Shown: piece by piece, positions 1-13,033 of the stretch
Layout: each line of letters begins with the position of its first letter
Position numbering within the stretch: position 1 is the stretch's first letter
From: Eledone cirrhosa
Taxonomy: Eukaryota > Mollusca > Cephalopoda > Octopoda > Eledonidae
Assembly: GCA_964016885.1 (NCBI GenBank)
Contig: OZ024744.1
Location: 27,910,108 to 27,974,107, forward strand
DNA: 64,000 bases
Reading direction: 5' to 3'
Translations under genes and position numbers: made by a program
The notes under the pieces: generated by a model
Told to the model about the DNA's origin: nothing
Seen by the model: the letters and a program-made list of their open reading frames with translations, nothing else
The model's database searches: none

Positions 1-684
1 TTATTGTCATTGTTGTTGTTGTTGTCGCTGTTATCACTGTTATTGTCATTGTTTTTGTTGTTGTCGCTGTTATCACTGTTATTGTCACTGTTGTTTTTGT
101 TGTTGTCGCTGTTATCACTGTTATTTTCATTGTTTTTGTTGTTGTCGCTGTTATCACTGTTATTGTCACTGTTGTTTTTGTTGTTGTCGCTGTTATCACT
201 GTTATTGTCATTGTTTTTGTTGTTGTCGCTGTTATCACTGTTATTGTCAGTGTTGTTGTTCTTGTTCTCGCTGTTATCACTGTCGTCGTCACTGTTGTTG
301 TTGTTGTCGCTGTTATAACTGTTATTGTGACTGTTGTTGTTGTTGTCGCTGTTATAACTGTTATTGTCATTGTTGTTGTTGTCGCTGTTATCACTGTTAT
401 TGACACTGTTGTTGCTGTTGTTCTCGCTGTTATCACTGTTATTGTCACTGTTGTTGTTGTTCTCGCTGTTACCACTGTTATTGTCAATGTTGTTGTTGTT
501 GTCGCTGTTATAACTGTTATTGTCACTGTTGTTGTTGTTGTCGCTGTTATAACTCTTATTGTCACTGTTGTTGTTGTTGTCGTTGTTATCACTGTTATTG
601 TCATTATTGTTATTGTCGCTGTTATCACTGTTATTGTCATTGTTGTTGTTGTTGTTGTTGTTGTCGCTGTTATCACTGTTATTG
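1..684 (+). repeat. Left partial block before the first complete HOR copy
   Basis: About 18 satellite units with no gene. The first 300 bases carry several units with a GTTTTT variant (TTT for GTT) and a GTCGTCGTC stretch near 283. Variant order here resembles the modules near 1.55-1.75 kb and 18.78-18.97 kb, so this is the tail of another HOR copy lying outside the window. Homology with the start of the next copy (685/5462) does not extend into this stretch. Confidence 0.75.
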
Positions 685-1389
685 TCACTGTTGTTGTTGT
701 TGTCGCTTCTATAACTGTTATTGTCACTATTGCTGTTGTTGTCGCTGTTATCACTCTTATTGTCATTGTTGTTGTTGTTGTTCTCGCTGTTATCACTGTT
801 ATTGTCATTGTTGTTGTTGTCGCTGTTATCACTGTTATTGTCATTGTTGTTGTTGTCGCTGTTATCACTGTTATTGTCACTGTTGTTGTTGTTCTCGCTG
901 TTATCACTGTTGTTGTCACTGTTGTTGTTCTTCTCGCTGTTATCACTGTTATTGTCATTGTTGTTGTTGTTGTGTTCGCTGTTATAACTGTTATTGTCAC
1001 TGTTGTTTTTGTTGTTGTCGCTGTTATCACTGTTATTGTCACTGTTGTTGTTGTCGCTGTTATAACTGTTATTGTCACTGTTGTTGTTGTCACTGTTATC
1101 ACTCTTATTGTCACTGTTGTTGTTGTTCTCGGTGTTATCACTGTTATTGTCATTGTTGTTGTTGTCGCTGTTATCACTGTTATTACTGTTATTGTCATTG
1201 TTGTTGTTGTTGTGGCTGTTATCACTGTTATTGTCACTGTTGTTGTCGCTGTTATCACTGTTATTTTCATTGTTGTTGTTGTTCTCTCTGTTATCACTGT
1301 TATTGTCACTGTTATTGTCACTGTTGTTGTTGTTCTCGCTGTTATAACTGTTATTGTGTCTGTTGTTGTTGTCGCTGTTATAACTGTTA

Positions 1390-1746
1390 TTGTCATTGTT
1401 GTTGTTGTTGTCGCTGTTATCACTGTTATTAACATTGTTGTTGTTGTTCCCGCTGCTATCCCTGTTATTGTCATTGTTGTTGTTGTTGTACTCGCTGTTA
1501 TCACTGTTATTGTCATTGTTGTTGTTGTTGGCGCTGTTATCACTGTTATTGTCACTGTTTTTGTTGTTGTCACTATTATCACTGTTATTGTCACTGTTGT
1601 TTTTGTTGTTGTCGCTGTTATCACTGTTTTTTTCATTGTTTTTGTTGTTGTTCTCGCATTTATCACTGTTATTGTCAGTGTTGTTGTTCTTGTTCTCGCT
1701 GTTATCACTGTCGTCGTCACTGTTGTTGTTGTTGTCGCTGTTATAA
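1390..1746 (+). repeat. Ten-unit landmark module with CTGCTATCCCTG and GCATTTATC
   Basis: A block of about 360 bases (ten units) recognisable by two rare variants about 204 bases apart: CTGCTATCCCTG, then GCATTTATCAC followed by GTCAGTG. The same order is seen at 3679-4044, 6167-6523, 8498-8860, 13803-14168, 18632-18985, 28194-28520, 51017-51382 and 54263-54628. Partial forms occur at 10275, 15580, 21180, 30800, 34610, 39020, 41510, 45962 and 59217. It works as a molecular landmark for HOR alignment; no function is implied. Confidence 0.85.
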
Positions 1747-4047
1747 CTGTTATTGTGACTGTTGTTGTTGTTGTTGTTGTCGCTGTTATAACTGTTATTG
1801 TCATTGTTGTTGTCGCTGTTATCACTGTTATTGACACTGTTGTTGCTGTTGTTCTCGCTGTTATCACTGTTATTGTCACTGTTGTTGTTGTTCTCGCTGT
1901 TACCACTGTTATTGTCAATGTTCCTGTTGTTGTCGCTGTTATAACTGTTATTGTCACTGTTGTTGTTGTTGTCGCTGTTATAATTCTTATTGTCACTGTT
2001 GTTGTTGTTGTTGTCGTTGTTATCACTGTTATTGTCATTGTTGTTATTGTCGCTGTTATCACTGTTATTGACATTGTTGTTGTTGTTGTTGTTGTCGCTG
2101 TTATCACTGTTATTGTCACTGTTGTTGTTGTTGTTGTCGCTTCTATAACTGTTATTGTCACTATTGCTGTTGTTGTTGTCGCTGTTATCACTCTTATTGT
2201 CATTGTTGTTGTTGTCGCTGTTATCACTGTTATTGTCACTGTTGTTGTTCTCGCTGTTATAACTGTTATTCTCACTGTTGTTGTTCTCGCTGTTATCAAT
2301 GGTAATGACACTGTTGTTGTTTTTATTGTCGCTGTTAGAACTGTTATTGTCACTGTTGTTATTGTTGTTGTCGCTGTTATAACTGTTATTGTCACTGTTG
2401 TTGTTGTTGTTCTCGCTGTTATCACTGTTATTGTCATTGTTGTTGTTGTCGCTGTTATCACTGTTATTGTCATTGTTGTTGTTGTTCTCGCTGTTATCAC
2501 TGTTATTGTCACTGTTGTTGTTCTTCTCGCTGTTATCACTGTTATTGTCATTGTTGTTGTTGTTGTGTTCGCTGTTATAACTGTTATTGTCATTGTTGTT
2601 GTAGTTGTTTTCGCTGTTATCACTGTTATTGTCACTGTTGTTGTTGTCGCTGGTATAACTGTTATTGTCACTGTTGTTTTTGTTGTTGTCGCTGTTATCA
2701 CTGTTATTGTCACTGTTGTTGTTGTCGCTGTTATAACTGTTATTGTCACTGTTGTTGTTGTTGTTGTCACTGTTATCACTGTTATTGTCACTGTTGTTGT
2801 TGTTCTCGCTGTTATCACTGTTATTGTCATTGTTGTTGTTGTCGCTGTTATCACTGTTATTGTCACTGTTGCTGTTGTTGTCGCTGTTATCTCTGTTATT
2901 GTCATTGTTGTTGTCGATGTTATAACTGTTATTGTCATTGTTGTTGTTGTTGTTGTTGCTGTTATAACTGTTACTGTCATTGTTGTTGTTGTTGTCGCTG
3001 TTATCACTGTTATTTTCATTGTTGTTGTTGTCGCTGTTATCACTATTATTGTCACTGTTGTTGTTGTTGTTGTCGCTGTTATCACTGTTATTGTCACTGT
3101 TGTTGTTGTTGTCACTGTTATAAATGTTATTGTCACTGTTGTCATTGTTGTCGCTGTTATCACTGTTCTTGTCACTGTTGTTGTTGTTGTTCTCTCTGTT
3201 ATCACTGTTATTGTCACTGTTGTAGTTGTTGTCGCTGTTATAACTGTTATTGTCACTGTTGTTGTTGTTGCTGTCGCTGTTATCACTGTTATTGTCATTG
3301 TTGTTGTTGTTGTGGCTGTTATCACTGTTATTGTCACTGTTGTTGTCGCTGTTATCACTGTTATTTTCATTGTTGTTGTTGTTGTTCTCTCTGTTATCAC
3401 TGTTATTGTCACTGTTATTGTCACTGTTGTTGTTGTTCTCGCTGTTATAATTGTCATTGTGACTGTTGTTGTTGTCGCTGTTATAACTGTTATTGTCATT
3501 GTTGTTGTTGTTGTCGCTGTTATCACTGTTATTAACACTGTTGTTGTTGTTGTTCTCGCTGTTATCACTGTTATTGTCACTGTTGTTGTTGTTGTCGCTG
3601 TTATCACTGTTGTCATTGTTGTTGTTGTTGTCGCTGTTATCACTGTTATTGTCCCTGTTGTTGTTGTCGCTGTTATAAATGTTATTGTCACTATTGCTTT
3701 TGTTGTTGTCGCTCTTATCACTCTTATTGTCATTGCTGTTGTTGTTTTCGCTGCTATCCCTGTTATTGTCATTGTTGTTGTTGTTGTACTCGCTGTTATC
3801 ACTGTTATTGTCATTGTTGTTGTTGTTGTCGCTGTTATCACTGTTATTGTCACTGTTTTTGTTGTTGTCGCTATTATCACTGTTATTGTCACTGTTGTTT
3901 TTGTTGTTGTCGCTGTTATCACTGTTATTTTCATTGTTTTTGTTGTTGTTCTCGCATTTATCACTGTTATTGTCAGTGTTGTTGTTGTTGTTCTCGCTGT
4001 TATCACTGTTGTCGTCACTGTTGTTGTTGTTGTCGCTGTTATAACTG

Positions 4048-4081
4048 TTATTGTCGCTGTTATAACTGTTATTGTCATTGT
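4048..4081 (+). repeat. Shortened units lacking the GTT run
   Basis: Here the array reads GTTATTGTCGCTGTTATAAC, that is, GTC of one unit runs straight into GCT of the next with no GTT run between. Similar shortened units occur near 4408, 8866, 9222, 14513, 28533, 51730 and 54972. At 1177 and 5954 an extra ATTACTGTT appears, and at 1310 and 3410 GTTATTGTCACT is doubled. These show that 9- and 12-base sub-repeats can be lost or gained inside a unit. Confidence 0.75.
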
Positions 4082-5321
4082 TGTTGTTGTCGCTGTTATC
4101 ACTGTTATTGACACTGTTGTTGCTGTTGTTCTCGCTGTTATCACTGTTATTGTCACTGTTGTTGTTGTTGTTCTCGCTGTTACCACTGTTATTGTCAATG
4201 TTGTTGTTGTCGCTGTTATAACTGTTATTGTCACTGTTGTTGTTGTTGTCGCTGTTATAACTCTTATTGTCACTCTTGTTGTTGTTGTTTTCATTGTTAT
4301 CACTGTTATTGTCATTATTGTTATTGTCACTGTTGTTGTTGTTGTTCTCGCTGTTATCACTGTTGTCGTCACTGTTGTTGTTGTTGTAGCTGTTATAACT
4401 GTTATTGTCGCTGTTATAACTGTTATTGTCATTGTTGTTGTCGTCGCTGTTATCACTGTTATTGTCGCTGTTGTTGTTCTCGCTGTTATAACTGTTATTC
4501 TCACTGTTGTTGTTGTTCTCGCTGTTATCACTGTTATTGACACTGTTGTTGTTTTTATTGTCGCTGTTATAACTGTTATTGCCACTGTTGTTATTGTTGT
4601 TGTCGCTGTTATAACTGTTATTGTCACTGTTGTTGTTGTTCTTCTCGCTGTTATCACTGTTATTGTCATTGTTGTTGTTGTTGTGTTCGCTGTTATAACT
4701 GTTATTGTCATTGTTGTTGTTGTTCTCGCTGTTATCACTGCTATTGTCACTGTTGTTGTTCTTCTCGCTGTTATAACTGTTATTGTCATTGTTGTTGTTG
4801 TCGCTGTTATCACTGTTATTGTCATTGTTGTTGTTGTTGTCACTGTTATCACTGTTATTGTCACCGTTGTTGTTGTCGCTGTTATCACTGTTATTTTCAT
4901 TGTTGTTGTTGTCGCTGTTATCACTGTTATTTTCACTGTTGTTGTTGTTGTTGTTGCTGTTATCACTGTTATTGTCACTGTTGTTGTTGTTGTTGTCGAT
5001 TTTATCACTGTTATTGTCACTGTTGTTGTTGTTGTTGTCGCTGTCATAACTGTTCTTTTCACTGTTGTTGTTGTTGTTGTCGCTGTTATAACTGTTATTG
5101 TCACTGTTGTTGTCGCTGTTATAACTCTTATTGTCACTGTTGTTGTTGTTGTCGCTGTTATCACTGTTATTGTCACAGTTGTTGTTGTCGCTGTTGTCAT
5201 TGTTATTGTCATTGTCGTTGTTGTCGCTTTTATAACTGTTATTGTCATTGTAGTTGTTGTTGTCGCTGTTATAACTGTTATTGTCACTGTTGTTGTTGTT
5301 GCTGTCGGTGTTATAACTGTT

Positions 5322-5331
5322 ATTAGTTACT
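5322..5331 (+). other. +1 phase scar ATTAGTTACT (A1)
   Basis: Normal ATTGTCACT is replaced by ATTAGTTACT, adding one base. The GTT triplets start at positions divisible by 3 before this point, and one position later after it. This is the first of five copies of the same scar. Confidence 0.95.
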
Positions 5332-5461
5332 GTTGTTGTTGTTGTTGTTGTCGTTGTTCTCGCTGTTACCACTTTTATTGTCAATGTTGTTGTTGTTGTC
5401 GCTGTTATAACTGTTATTGTCACTGTTATTGTTGTTGTTGTCGCTGTTATAACTCTTATTG

Positions 5462-8400
5462 TCACTGTTGTTGTTGTTGTCGCTTCTATAACTGTTATTG
5501 TCACTATTGCTGTTGTTGTCGCTGTTATCACTCTTATTGTCATTGTTGTTGTTGTTGTTCTCGCTGTTATCACTGTTATTGTCATTGTTGTTGTTGTCGC
5601 TGTTATCACTGTTATTGTCATTGTTGTTGTTGTCGCTGTTATCACTGTTATTGTCACTGTTGTTGTTGTTCTCGCTGTTATCACTGTTGTTGTCACTGTT
5701 GTTGTTCTTCTCGCTGTTATCACTGTTATTGTCATTGTTGTTGTTGTTGTGTTCGCTGTTATAACTGTTATTGTCACTGTTGTTTTTGTTGTTGTCGCTG
5801 TTATCACTGTTATTGTCACTGTTGTTGTTGTCGCTGTTATAACTGTTATTGTCACTGTTGTTGTTGTCACTGTTATCACTCTTATTGTCACTGTTGTTGT
5901 TGTTCTCGGTGTTATCACTGTTATTGTCATTGTTGTTGTTGTCGCTGTTATCACTGTTATTACTGTTATTGTCATTGTTGTTGTTGTTGTGGCTGTTATC
6001 ACTGTTATTGTCACTGTTGTTGTCGCTGTTATCACTGTTATTTTCATTGTTGTTGTTGTTCTCTCTGTTATCACTGTTATTGTCACTGTTATTGTCACTG
6101 TTGTTGTTGTTCTCGCTGTTATAACTGTTATTGTGTCTGTTGTTGTTGTCGCTGTTATAACTGTTATTGTCATTGTTGTTGTTGTTGTCGCTGTTATCAC
6201 TGTTATTAACATTGTTGTTGTTGTTCCCGCTGCTATCCCTGTTATTGTCATTGTTGTTGTTGTTGTACTCGCTGTTACCACTGTTATTGTCATTGTTGTT
6301 GTTGTTGGCGCTGTTATCACTGTTATTGTCACTGTTTTTGTTGTTGTCACTATTATCACTGTTATTGTCACTGTTGTTTTTGTTGTTGTCGCTGTTATCA
6401 CTGTTTTTTTCATTGTTTTTGTTGTTGTTCTCGCATTTATCACTGTTAATGTCAGTGTTGTTGTTCTTGTTCTCGCTGTTATCACTGTCGTCGTCACTGT
6501 TGTTGTTGTTGTCGCTGTTATAACTGTTATTGTGACTGTTGTTGTTGTTGTTGTTGTCGCTGTTATAACTGTTATTGTCATTGTTGTTGTCGCTGTTATC
6601 ACTGTTATTGACACTGTTGTTGCTGTTGTTCTCGCTGTTATCACTGTTATTGTCACTGTTGTTGTTGTTCTCGCTGTTACCACTGTTATTGTCAATGTTC
6701 CTGTTGTTGTCGCTGTTATAACTGTTATTGTCACTGTTGTTGTTGTTGTCGCTGTTATAACTCTTATTGTCACTGTTGTTGTTGTTGTTGTCGTTGTTAT
6801 CACTGTTATTGTCATTGTTGTTATTGTCGCTGTTATCACTGTTATTGACATTGTTGTTGTTGTTGTTGTTGTCGCTGTTATCACTGTTATTGTCACTGTT
6901 GTTGTTGTTGTTGTCGCTTCTATAACTGTTATTGTCACTATTGCTGTTGTTGTTGTCGCTGTTATCACTCTTATTGTCATTGTTGTTGTTGTCGCTGTTA
7001 TCACTGTTATTGTCACTGTTGTTGTTCTCGCTGTTATAACTGTTATTCTCACTGTTGTTGTTCTCGCTGTTATCAATGGTAATGACACTGTTGTTGTTTT
7101 TATTGTCGCTGTTAGAACTGTTATTGTCACTGTTGTTATTGTTGTTGTCGCTGTTATAACTGTTATTGTCACTGTTGTTGTTGTTGTTCTCGCTGTTATC
7201 ACTGTTATTGTCATTGTTGTTGTTGTCGCTGTTATCACTGTTATTGTCATTGTTGTTGTTGTTCTCGCTGTTATCACTGTTATTGTCACTGTTGTTGTTC
7301 TTCTCGCTGTTATCACTGTTATTGTCATTGTTGTTGTTGTTGTGTTCGCTGTTATAACTGTTATTGTCATTGTTGTTGTAGTTGTTTTCGCTGTTATCAC
7401 TGTTATTGTCACTGTTGTTGTTGTCGCTGGTATAACTGTTATTGTCACTGTTGTTTTTGTTGTTGTCGCTGTTATCACTGTTATTGTCACTGTTGTTGTT
7501 GTCGCTGTTATAACTGTTATTGTCACTGTTGTTGTTGTTGTTGTCACTGTTATCACTGTTATTGTCACTGTTGTTGTTGTTCTCGCTGTTATCACTGTTA
7601 TTGTCATTGTTGTTGTTGTCGCTGTTATCACTGTTATTGTCACTGTTGCTGTTGTTGTCGCTGTTATCTCTGTTATTGTCATTGTTGTTGTCGATGTTAT
7701 AACTGTTATTGTCATTGTTGTTGTTGTTGTTGTTGCTGTTATAACTGTTACTGTCATTGTTGTTGTTGTTGTCGCTGTTATCACTGTTATTTTCATTGTT
7801 GTTGTTGTCGCTGTTATCACTATTATTGTCACTGTTGTTGTTGTTGTTGTCGCTGTTATCACTGTTATTGTCACTGTTGTTGTTGTTGTCACTGTTATAA
7901 ATGTTATTGTCACTGTTGTCATTGTTGTCGCTGTTATCACTGTTCTTGTCACTGTTGTTGTTGTTGTTGTCGCTCTCATAACTGTTCTTTTCACTGTTGT
8001 TGTTGTTGTTCTCTCTGTTATCACTGTTATTGTCACTGTTGTAGTTGTTGTCGCTGTTATAACTGTTATTGTCACTGTTGTTGTTGTTGCTGTCGCTGTT
8101 ATCACTGTTATTGTCATTGTTGTTGTTGTTGTGGCTGTTATCACTGTTATTGTCACTGTTGTTGTCGCTGTTATCACTGTTATTTTCATTGTTGTTGTTG
8201 TTGTTCTCTCTGTTATCACTGTTATTGTCACTGTTATTGTCACTGTTGTTGTTGTTCTCGCTGTTATAATTGTCATTGTGACTGTTGTTGTTGTCGCTGT
8301 TATAACTGTTATTGTCATTGTTGTTGTTGTTGTCGCTGTTATCACTGTTATTAACACTGTTGTTGTTGTTGTTCTCGCTGTTATCACTGTTATTGTCACT

Positions 8401-10277
8401 GTTGTTGTTGTTGTCGCTGTTATCACTGTTGTCATTGTTGTTGTTGTTGTCGCTGTTATCACTGTTATTGTCCCTGTTGTTGTTGTCGCTGTTATAAATG
8501 TTATTGTCACTATTGCTTTTGTTGTTGTCGCTCTTATCACTCTTATTGTCATTGCTGTTGTTGTTTTCGCTGCTATCCCTGTTATTGTCATTGTTGTTGT
8601 TGTTGTACTCGCTGTTATCACTGTTATTGTCATTGTTATTGTTGTTGTCGCTGTTATCACTGTTATTGTCACTGTTTTTGTTGTTGTCGCTATTATCACT
8701 GTTATTGTCACTGTTGTTTTTGTTGTTGTCGCTGTTATCACTGTTATTTTCATTGTTTTTGTTGTTGTTCTCGCATTTATCACTGTTATTGTCAGTGTTG
8801 TTGTTGTTGTTCTCGCTGTTATCACTGTTGTCGTCACTGTTGTTGTTGTCGCTGTTATAACTGTTATTGTCGCTGTTATAACTGTTATTGTCATTGTTGT
8901 TGTTGTCGCTGTTATCACTGTTATTGACACTGTTGTTGCTGTTGTTCTCGCTGTTATCACTGTTATTGTCACTGTTGTTGTTGTTGTTCTCGCTGTTACC
9001 ACTGTTATTGTCAATGTTGTTGTTGTCGCTGTTATAACTGTTATTGTCACTGTTGTTGTTGTTGTCGCTGTTATAACTCTTATTGTCACTCTTGTTGTTG
9101 TTGTTTTCATTGTTATCACTGTTATTGTCATTATTGTTATTGTCACTGTTGTTGTTGTTGTTCTCGCTGTTATCACTGTTGTCGTCACTGTTGTTGTTGT
9201 TGTAGCTGTTATAACTGTTATTGTCGCTGTTATAACTGTTATTGTCATTGTTGTTGTCGTCGCTGTTATCACTGTTATTGTCGCTGTTGTTGTTCTCGCT
9301 GTTATAACTGTTATTCTCACTGTTGTTGTTGTTCTCGCTGTTATCACTGTTATTGACACTGTTGTTGTTTTTATTGTCGCTGTTATAACTGTTATTGCCA
9401 CTGTTGTTATTGTTGTTGTCGCTGTTATAACTGTTATTGTCACTGTTGTTGTTGTTCTTCTCGCTGTTATCACTGTTATTGTCATTGTTGTTGTTGTTGT
9501 GTTCGCTGTTATAACTGTTATTGTCATTGTTGTTGTTGTTCTCGCTGTTATCACTGCTATTGTCACTGTTGTTGTTCTTCTCGCTGTTATAACTGTTATT
9601 GTCATTGTTGTTGTTGTCGCTGTTATCACTGTTATTGTCATTGTTGTTGTTGTTGTCACTGTTATCACTGTTATTGTCACCGTTGTTGTTGTCGCTGTTA
9701 TCACTGTTATTTTCATTGTTGTTGTTGTCGCTGTTATCACTGTTATTTTCACTGTTGTTGTTGTTGTTGTTGCTGTTATCACTGTTATTGTCACTGTTGT
9801 TGTTGTTGTTGTCGATTTTATCACTGTTATTGTCACTGTTGTTGTTGTTGTTGTCGCTGTCATAACTGTTCTTTTCACTGTTGTTGTTGTTGTTGTCGCT
9901 GTTATAACTGTTATTGTCACTGTTGTTGTCGCTGTTATAACTCTTATTGTCACTGTTGTTGTTGTTGTCGCTGTTATCACTGTTATTGTCACAGTTGTTG
10001 TTGTCGCTGTTGTCATTGTTATTGTCATTGTCGTTGTTGTCGCTTTTATAACTGTTATTGTCATTGTAGTTGTTGTTGTCGCTGTTATAACTGTTATTGT
10101 CACTGTTGTTGTTGTTGCTGTCGGTGTTATAACTGTTATTAGTTACTGTTGTTGTTGTTGTTGTTGTCGTTGTTCTCGCTGTTACCACTTCTATTGTCAA
10201 TGTTGTTGTTGTTGTCGCTGTTATAACTGTTATTGTCACTGTTATTGTTGTTGTTGTCGCTGTTATAACTCTTATTG
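5462..10277 (+). repeat. Higher-order repeat A2 (about 4.82 kb)
   Basis: Second tandem copy of A1, directly abutting it. Private changes include GTTACCACT for GTTATCACT near 6277, AATGTC for ATTGTC near 6448, a GTTATTGTT change near 8637, and ACTTCTATT for ACTTTTATT near 10190. It keeps the 42-base unit near 7960-8000 that A1 has lost. The join with A3 is marked where the unit following GTCACTGTTGTTGTTGTTG changes from GCTTCTATA to GCTATTATC near 10299. It ends like A1, with the +1 ATTAGTTACT scar at 10138. Confidence 0.9.
10138..10147 (+). other. +1 phase scar ATTAGTTACT (A2)
   Basis: Identical to the scar at 5322, 4,816 bases downstream, in the same neighbourhood (after GCTGTCGGTGTTATAAC, before a GTT run and GTTCTCGCTGTTACCACT). 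Confidence 0.95.
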
Positions 10278-11950
10278 TCACTGTTGTTGTTGTTGTCGCT
10301 ATTATCACTGTTATTGTCACTGTTGTTTTTGTTGTTGTCGCTGTTATCACTGTTATTTTCATTGTTTTTGTTGTTGTTCTCGCATTTATCACTGTTATTG
10401 TCAGTGTTGTTGTTGTTGTTCTCGCTGTTATCACTGTTGTCGTCACTGTTGTTGTTGTTGTCGCTGTTATATCTGTTATTGTCGTTGTTATAACTGTTAT
10501 TGTCATTGTTGTTGTTGTCGCTGTTATCACTGTTATTGACACTGTTGTTGCTGTTGTTCTCGCTGTTATCACTGTTATTGTCACTGTTGTTGTTGTTGTT
10601 CTCGCTGTTACCACTGTTATTGTCAATGTTGTTGTTGTTGTCGCTGTTATAACTGTTATTGTCACTGTTGTTGTTGTCGCTGTTATAACTGTTATTGTCA
10701 TTGTTGTTGTTGTCGCTGTTATCACTGTTATTGTCACTGTTGTTGTTGTTCTCGCTGTTATCACTGTTATTGTCACTGTTGTTGTTCTTCTCGCTGTTAT
10801 CACTGTTATTGTCATTGTTGTTGTTGTTGTGTTCGCTGTTATAACTGTTATTGTCATTGTTGTTGTTGTTGTTGTCGCTGTTATCACTGTTATTGTCACT
10901 GTTGTTGTTGTCGCTGGTATAACTGTTATTGTCACTGTTGTTTTTGTTGTTGTCGCTGTTATCACTGTTATTGTCACTGTTGTTGTTGTCGCTGTTATAA
11001 CTGTTATTGTCACTGTTGTTGTTGTCACTGTTAGCACTCTTATTGTCACTGTTGTTGTTGTTCTCGCTGTTATCACTCTTATTGTCATTGTTGTTGTTGT
11101 CGCTGTTATCACTGTTATTGTCACTGTTGTTGTTGTTCTCGCTGTTATCACTGTTATTGTCACTGTTGTTGTTCTTCTCGCTGTTATCACTGTTATTGTC
11201 ATTGTTGTTGTTGTTGTGTTCGCTGTTATTGTCATTGTTGTTGTTGTTGTTGTCGCTGTTATCACTGTTATTGTCACTGTTGTTGTTGTCGCTGGTATAA
11301 CTGTTATTGTCACTGTTGTTTTTGTTGTTGTCGCTGTTATCACTGTTATTGTCACTGTTGTTGTCGCTGTTATAACTGTTATTGTCACTGTTGTTGTTGT
11401 CACTGATATCACTCTTATTGTCACTGTTGTTGTTGTTCTCGCTGTTATAACTGTTATTGTCATTGTTGTTGTCGTCGCTGTTATCACTGTTATTGTTACT
11501 GTTGTTGTTCTCGCTGTTATAACTGTTATTCTCACTGTTGTTGTTGTTCTCGCTGTTATCACTGTTATTGTCACTGTTGTTGTTGTTGTTGTCGCTTCTA
11601 TAACTGTTATTGTCACTATTGCTGTTGTTGTTGTCGCTGTTATCACTCTTATTGTCATTGTTGTTGTTGTCGCTGTTATCACTGTTATTGTCACTGTTGT
11701 TGTTCTCGCTGTTATAACTGTTATTCTCACTGTTGTTGTTCTCGCTGTTATCAATGGTATTGACACTGTTCTTGTTTTTATTGTCGCTGTTAGAACTGTT
11801 ATTGTCACTGTTGTTATTGTTGTTGTCGCTGTTATAACTGTTATTGTCACTGTTGTTGTTGTTGTTCTCGCTGTTATCACTGTTATTGTCATTGTTGTTG
11901 TTGTCGCTGTTATCACTGTTATTGTCATTGTTGTTGTTGTTGTTGTTGTT

Positions 11951-13033
11951 GCTGTTATAACTGTTACTGTCATTGTTGTTGTTGTTGTCGCTGTTATCAC
12001 TGTTATTTTCATTGTTGTTGTTGTCGCTGTTATCACTGTTATTGTCACTGTTGTTGTTGTTGTCGCTGTTATCACTGTTATTGTCACTGTTGTTATTGTT
12101 GTCACTGTTATAAATGTTATTGTCACTGTTGTCATTGTTGTCGCTGTTATCACTGTTATTGTCACTGTTGTTGTTGTTGTCGCTGTCATAACTGTTCTTT
12201 TCACTGTTGTTGTTGTTGTTCTCTCTGTTATCACTGTTATTGTCACTGTTGTAGTTGTTGTCGCTGTTATAACTGTTATTGTCACTGTTGTTGTTGTTGC
12301 TGTCGCTGTTATCACTGTTATTGTCATTGTTGTTGTTGTTGTGGCTGTTATCACTGTTATTGTCACTGTTGTTGTCGCTGTTATCACTGTTATTTTCATT
12401 GTGGTTTTTGTTGTTCTCTCTGTTATCATTGTTATTGTCACTGTTATTGTCACTGTTGTTGTTGTTCTCGCTGTTATAATTGTCATTGTGACTGTTGTTG
12501 TTGTCGCTGTTATAACTGTTATTGTCATTGTTGTTGTTGTTGTCGCTGTTATCACTGTTATTAACACTGTTGTTGTTGTTCTCGCTGTTATCACTGTTAT
12601 TGTCACTGTTGTTGTTGTTGTCGCTGTTATCACTGTTATTGTCATTGTTGTTGTTGTCGCTGTTATCACTGTTATTGTTACTGTTGCTGTTGTTGTCGCT
12701 GTTATCTCTGTTATTGTCATTGTTGTTGTCGCTGTTATAACTGTTATTGTCATTGTTGTTGTTGTTGTTGCTGTTATAACTGTTACTGTCATTGTTGTTG
12801 TTGTTGTCGCTGTTATCACTGTTATTAACACTGTTGTTGTTCTCGCTGTTATCACTGTTATTGTCACTGTTGTTGTTGTTCTCGCTGTTATCACTGTTAT
12901 TGTCATTGTTGTTGTTGTCGCTGTTATCACTGTTATTGTCACTGTTGCTGTTGTTGTCGCTGTTATCTCTGTTATTGTCATTGTTGTTGTCGCTGTTATA
13001 ACTGTTATTGTCATTGTTGTTGTTGTTGTTGTT
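11951..13033 (+). repeat. Internal duplication inside A3 (first copy, composite)
   Basis: The landmark GCTGTTATAACTGTTACTG occurs at 11951, 12770 and 13034, i.e. three times where A1 and A2 show it once. The 66-codon module at 12279-12479 recurs at 13374-13574 (shift 1,095), and both equal 8069-8269 in A2. The first copy is not simple: after about 12640 two shorter partial copies follow before the complete one starts at 13034. This looks like nested unequal exchange rather than one clean duplication. Confidence 0.75.

Larger units (their letters stand above)
685..5461 (+). repeat. Higher-order repeat A1 (about 4.78 kb)
   Basis: This block is repeated immediately downstream with a shift of 4,777 bases: landmarks at 721, 1072, 1390, 2389 and 2743 recur at 5498, 5849, 6167, 7166 and 7520. 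From about 3.2 kb on the shift becomes 4,819 (3250, 3493 and 3679 recur at 8069, 8312 and 8498). This is because A1 lacks one 42-base unit, the GCTNTCATAACTGTTC unit, near 3.18 kb, which A2 and A3 keep. Only scattered single-base differences from A2 were seen, so identity is very high (estimated above 98%). It ends with the +1 scar at 5322 and about 130 bases after it. It holds no gene. Confidence 0.9.

Noticed and set aside
4..318. Many short Leu/Ser-rich frames on the plus strand (60-120 codons), this one first
   Set aside because: They are the next frame of the same repeat and end at the ATAACT unit variant, which reads TAA in that frame. They could be mistaken for signal peptides or membrane helices.
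3118..3127. TATAAATG stretches that resemble a TATA box (also near 7906, 12110, 13199, 17754)
   Set aside because: They are a unit variant of GTTATAACTGTT, repeat with the HORs, and have no gene or other promoter element nearby.
5371..5380. TTTATT on the plus strand, i.e. AATAAA polyadenylation signal on the minus strand (also near 2318 and 19027)
   Set aside because: Produced by simple T-for-G or T-for-C changes in the unit; no transcript end or gene supports them.
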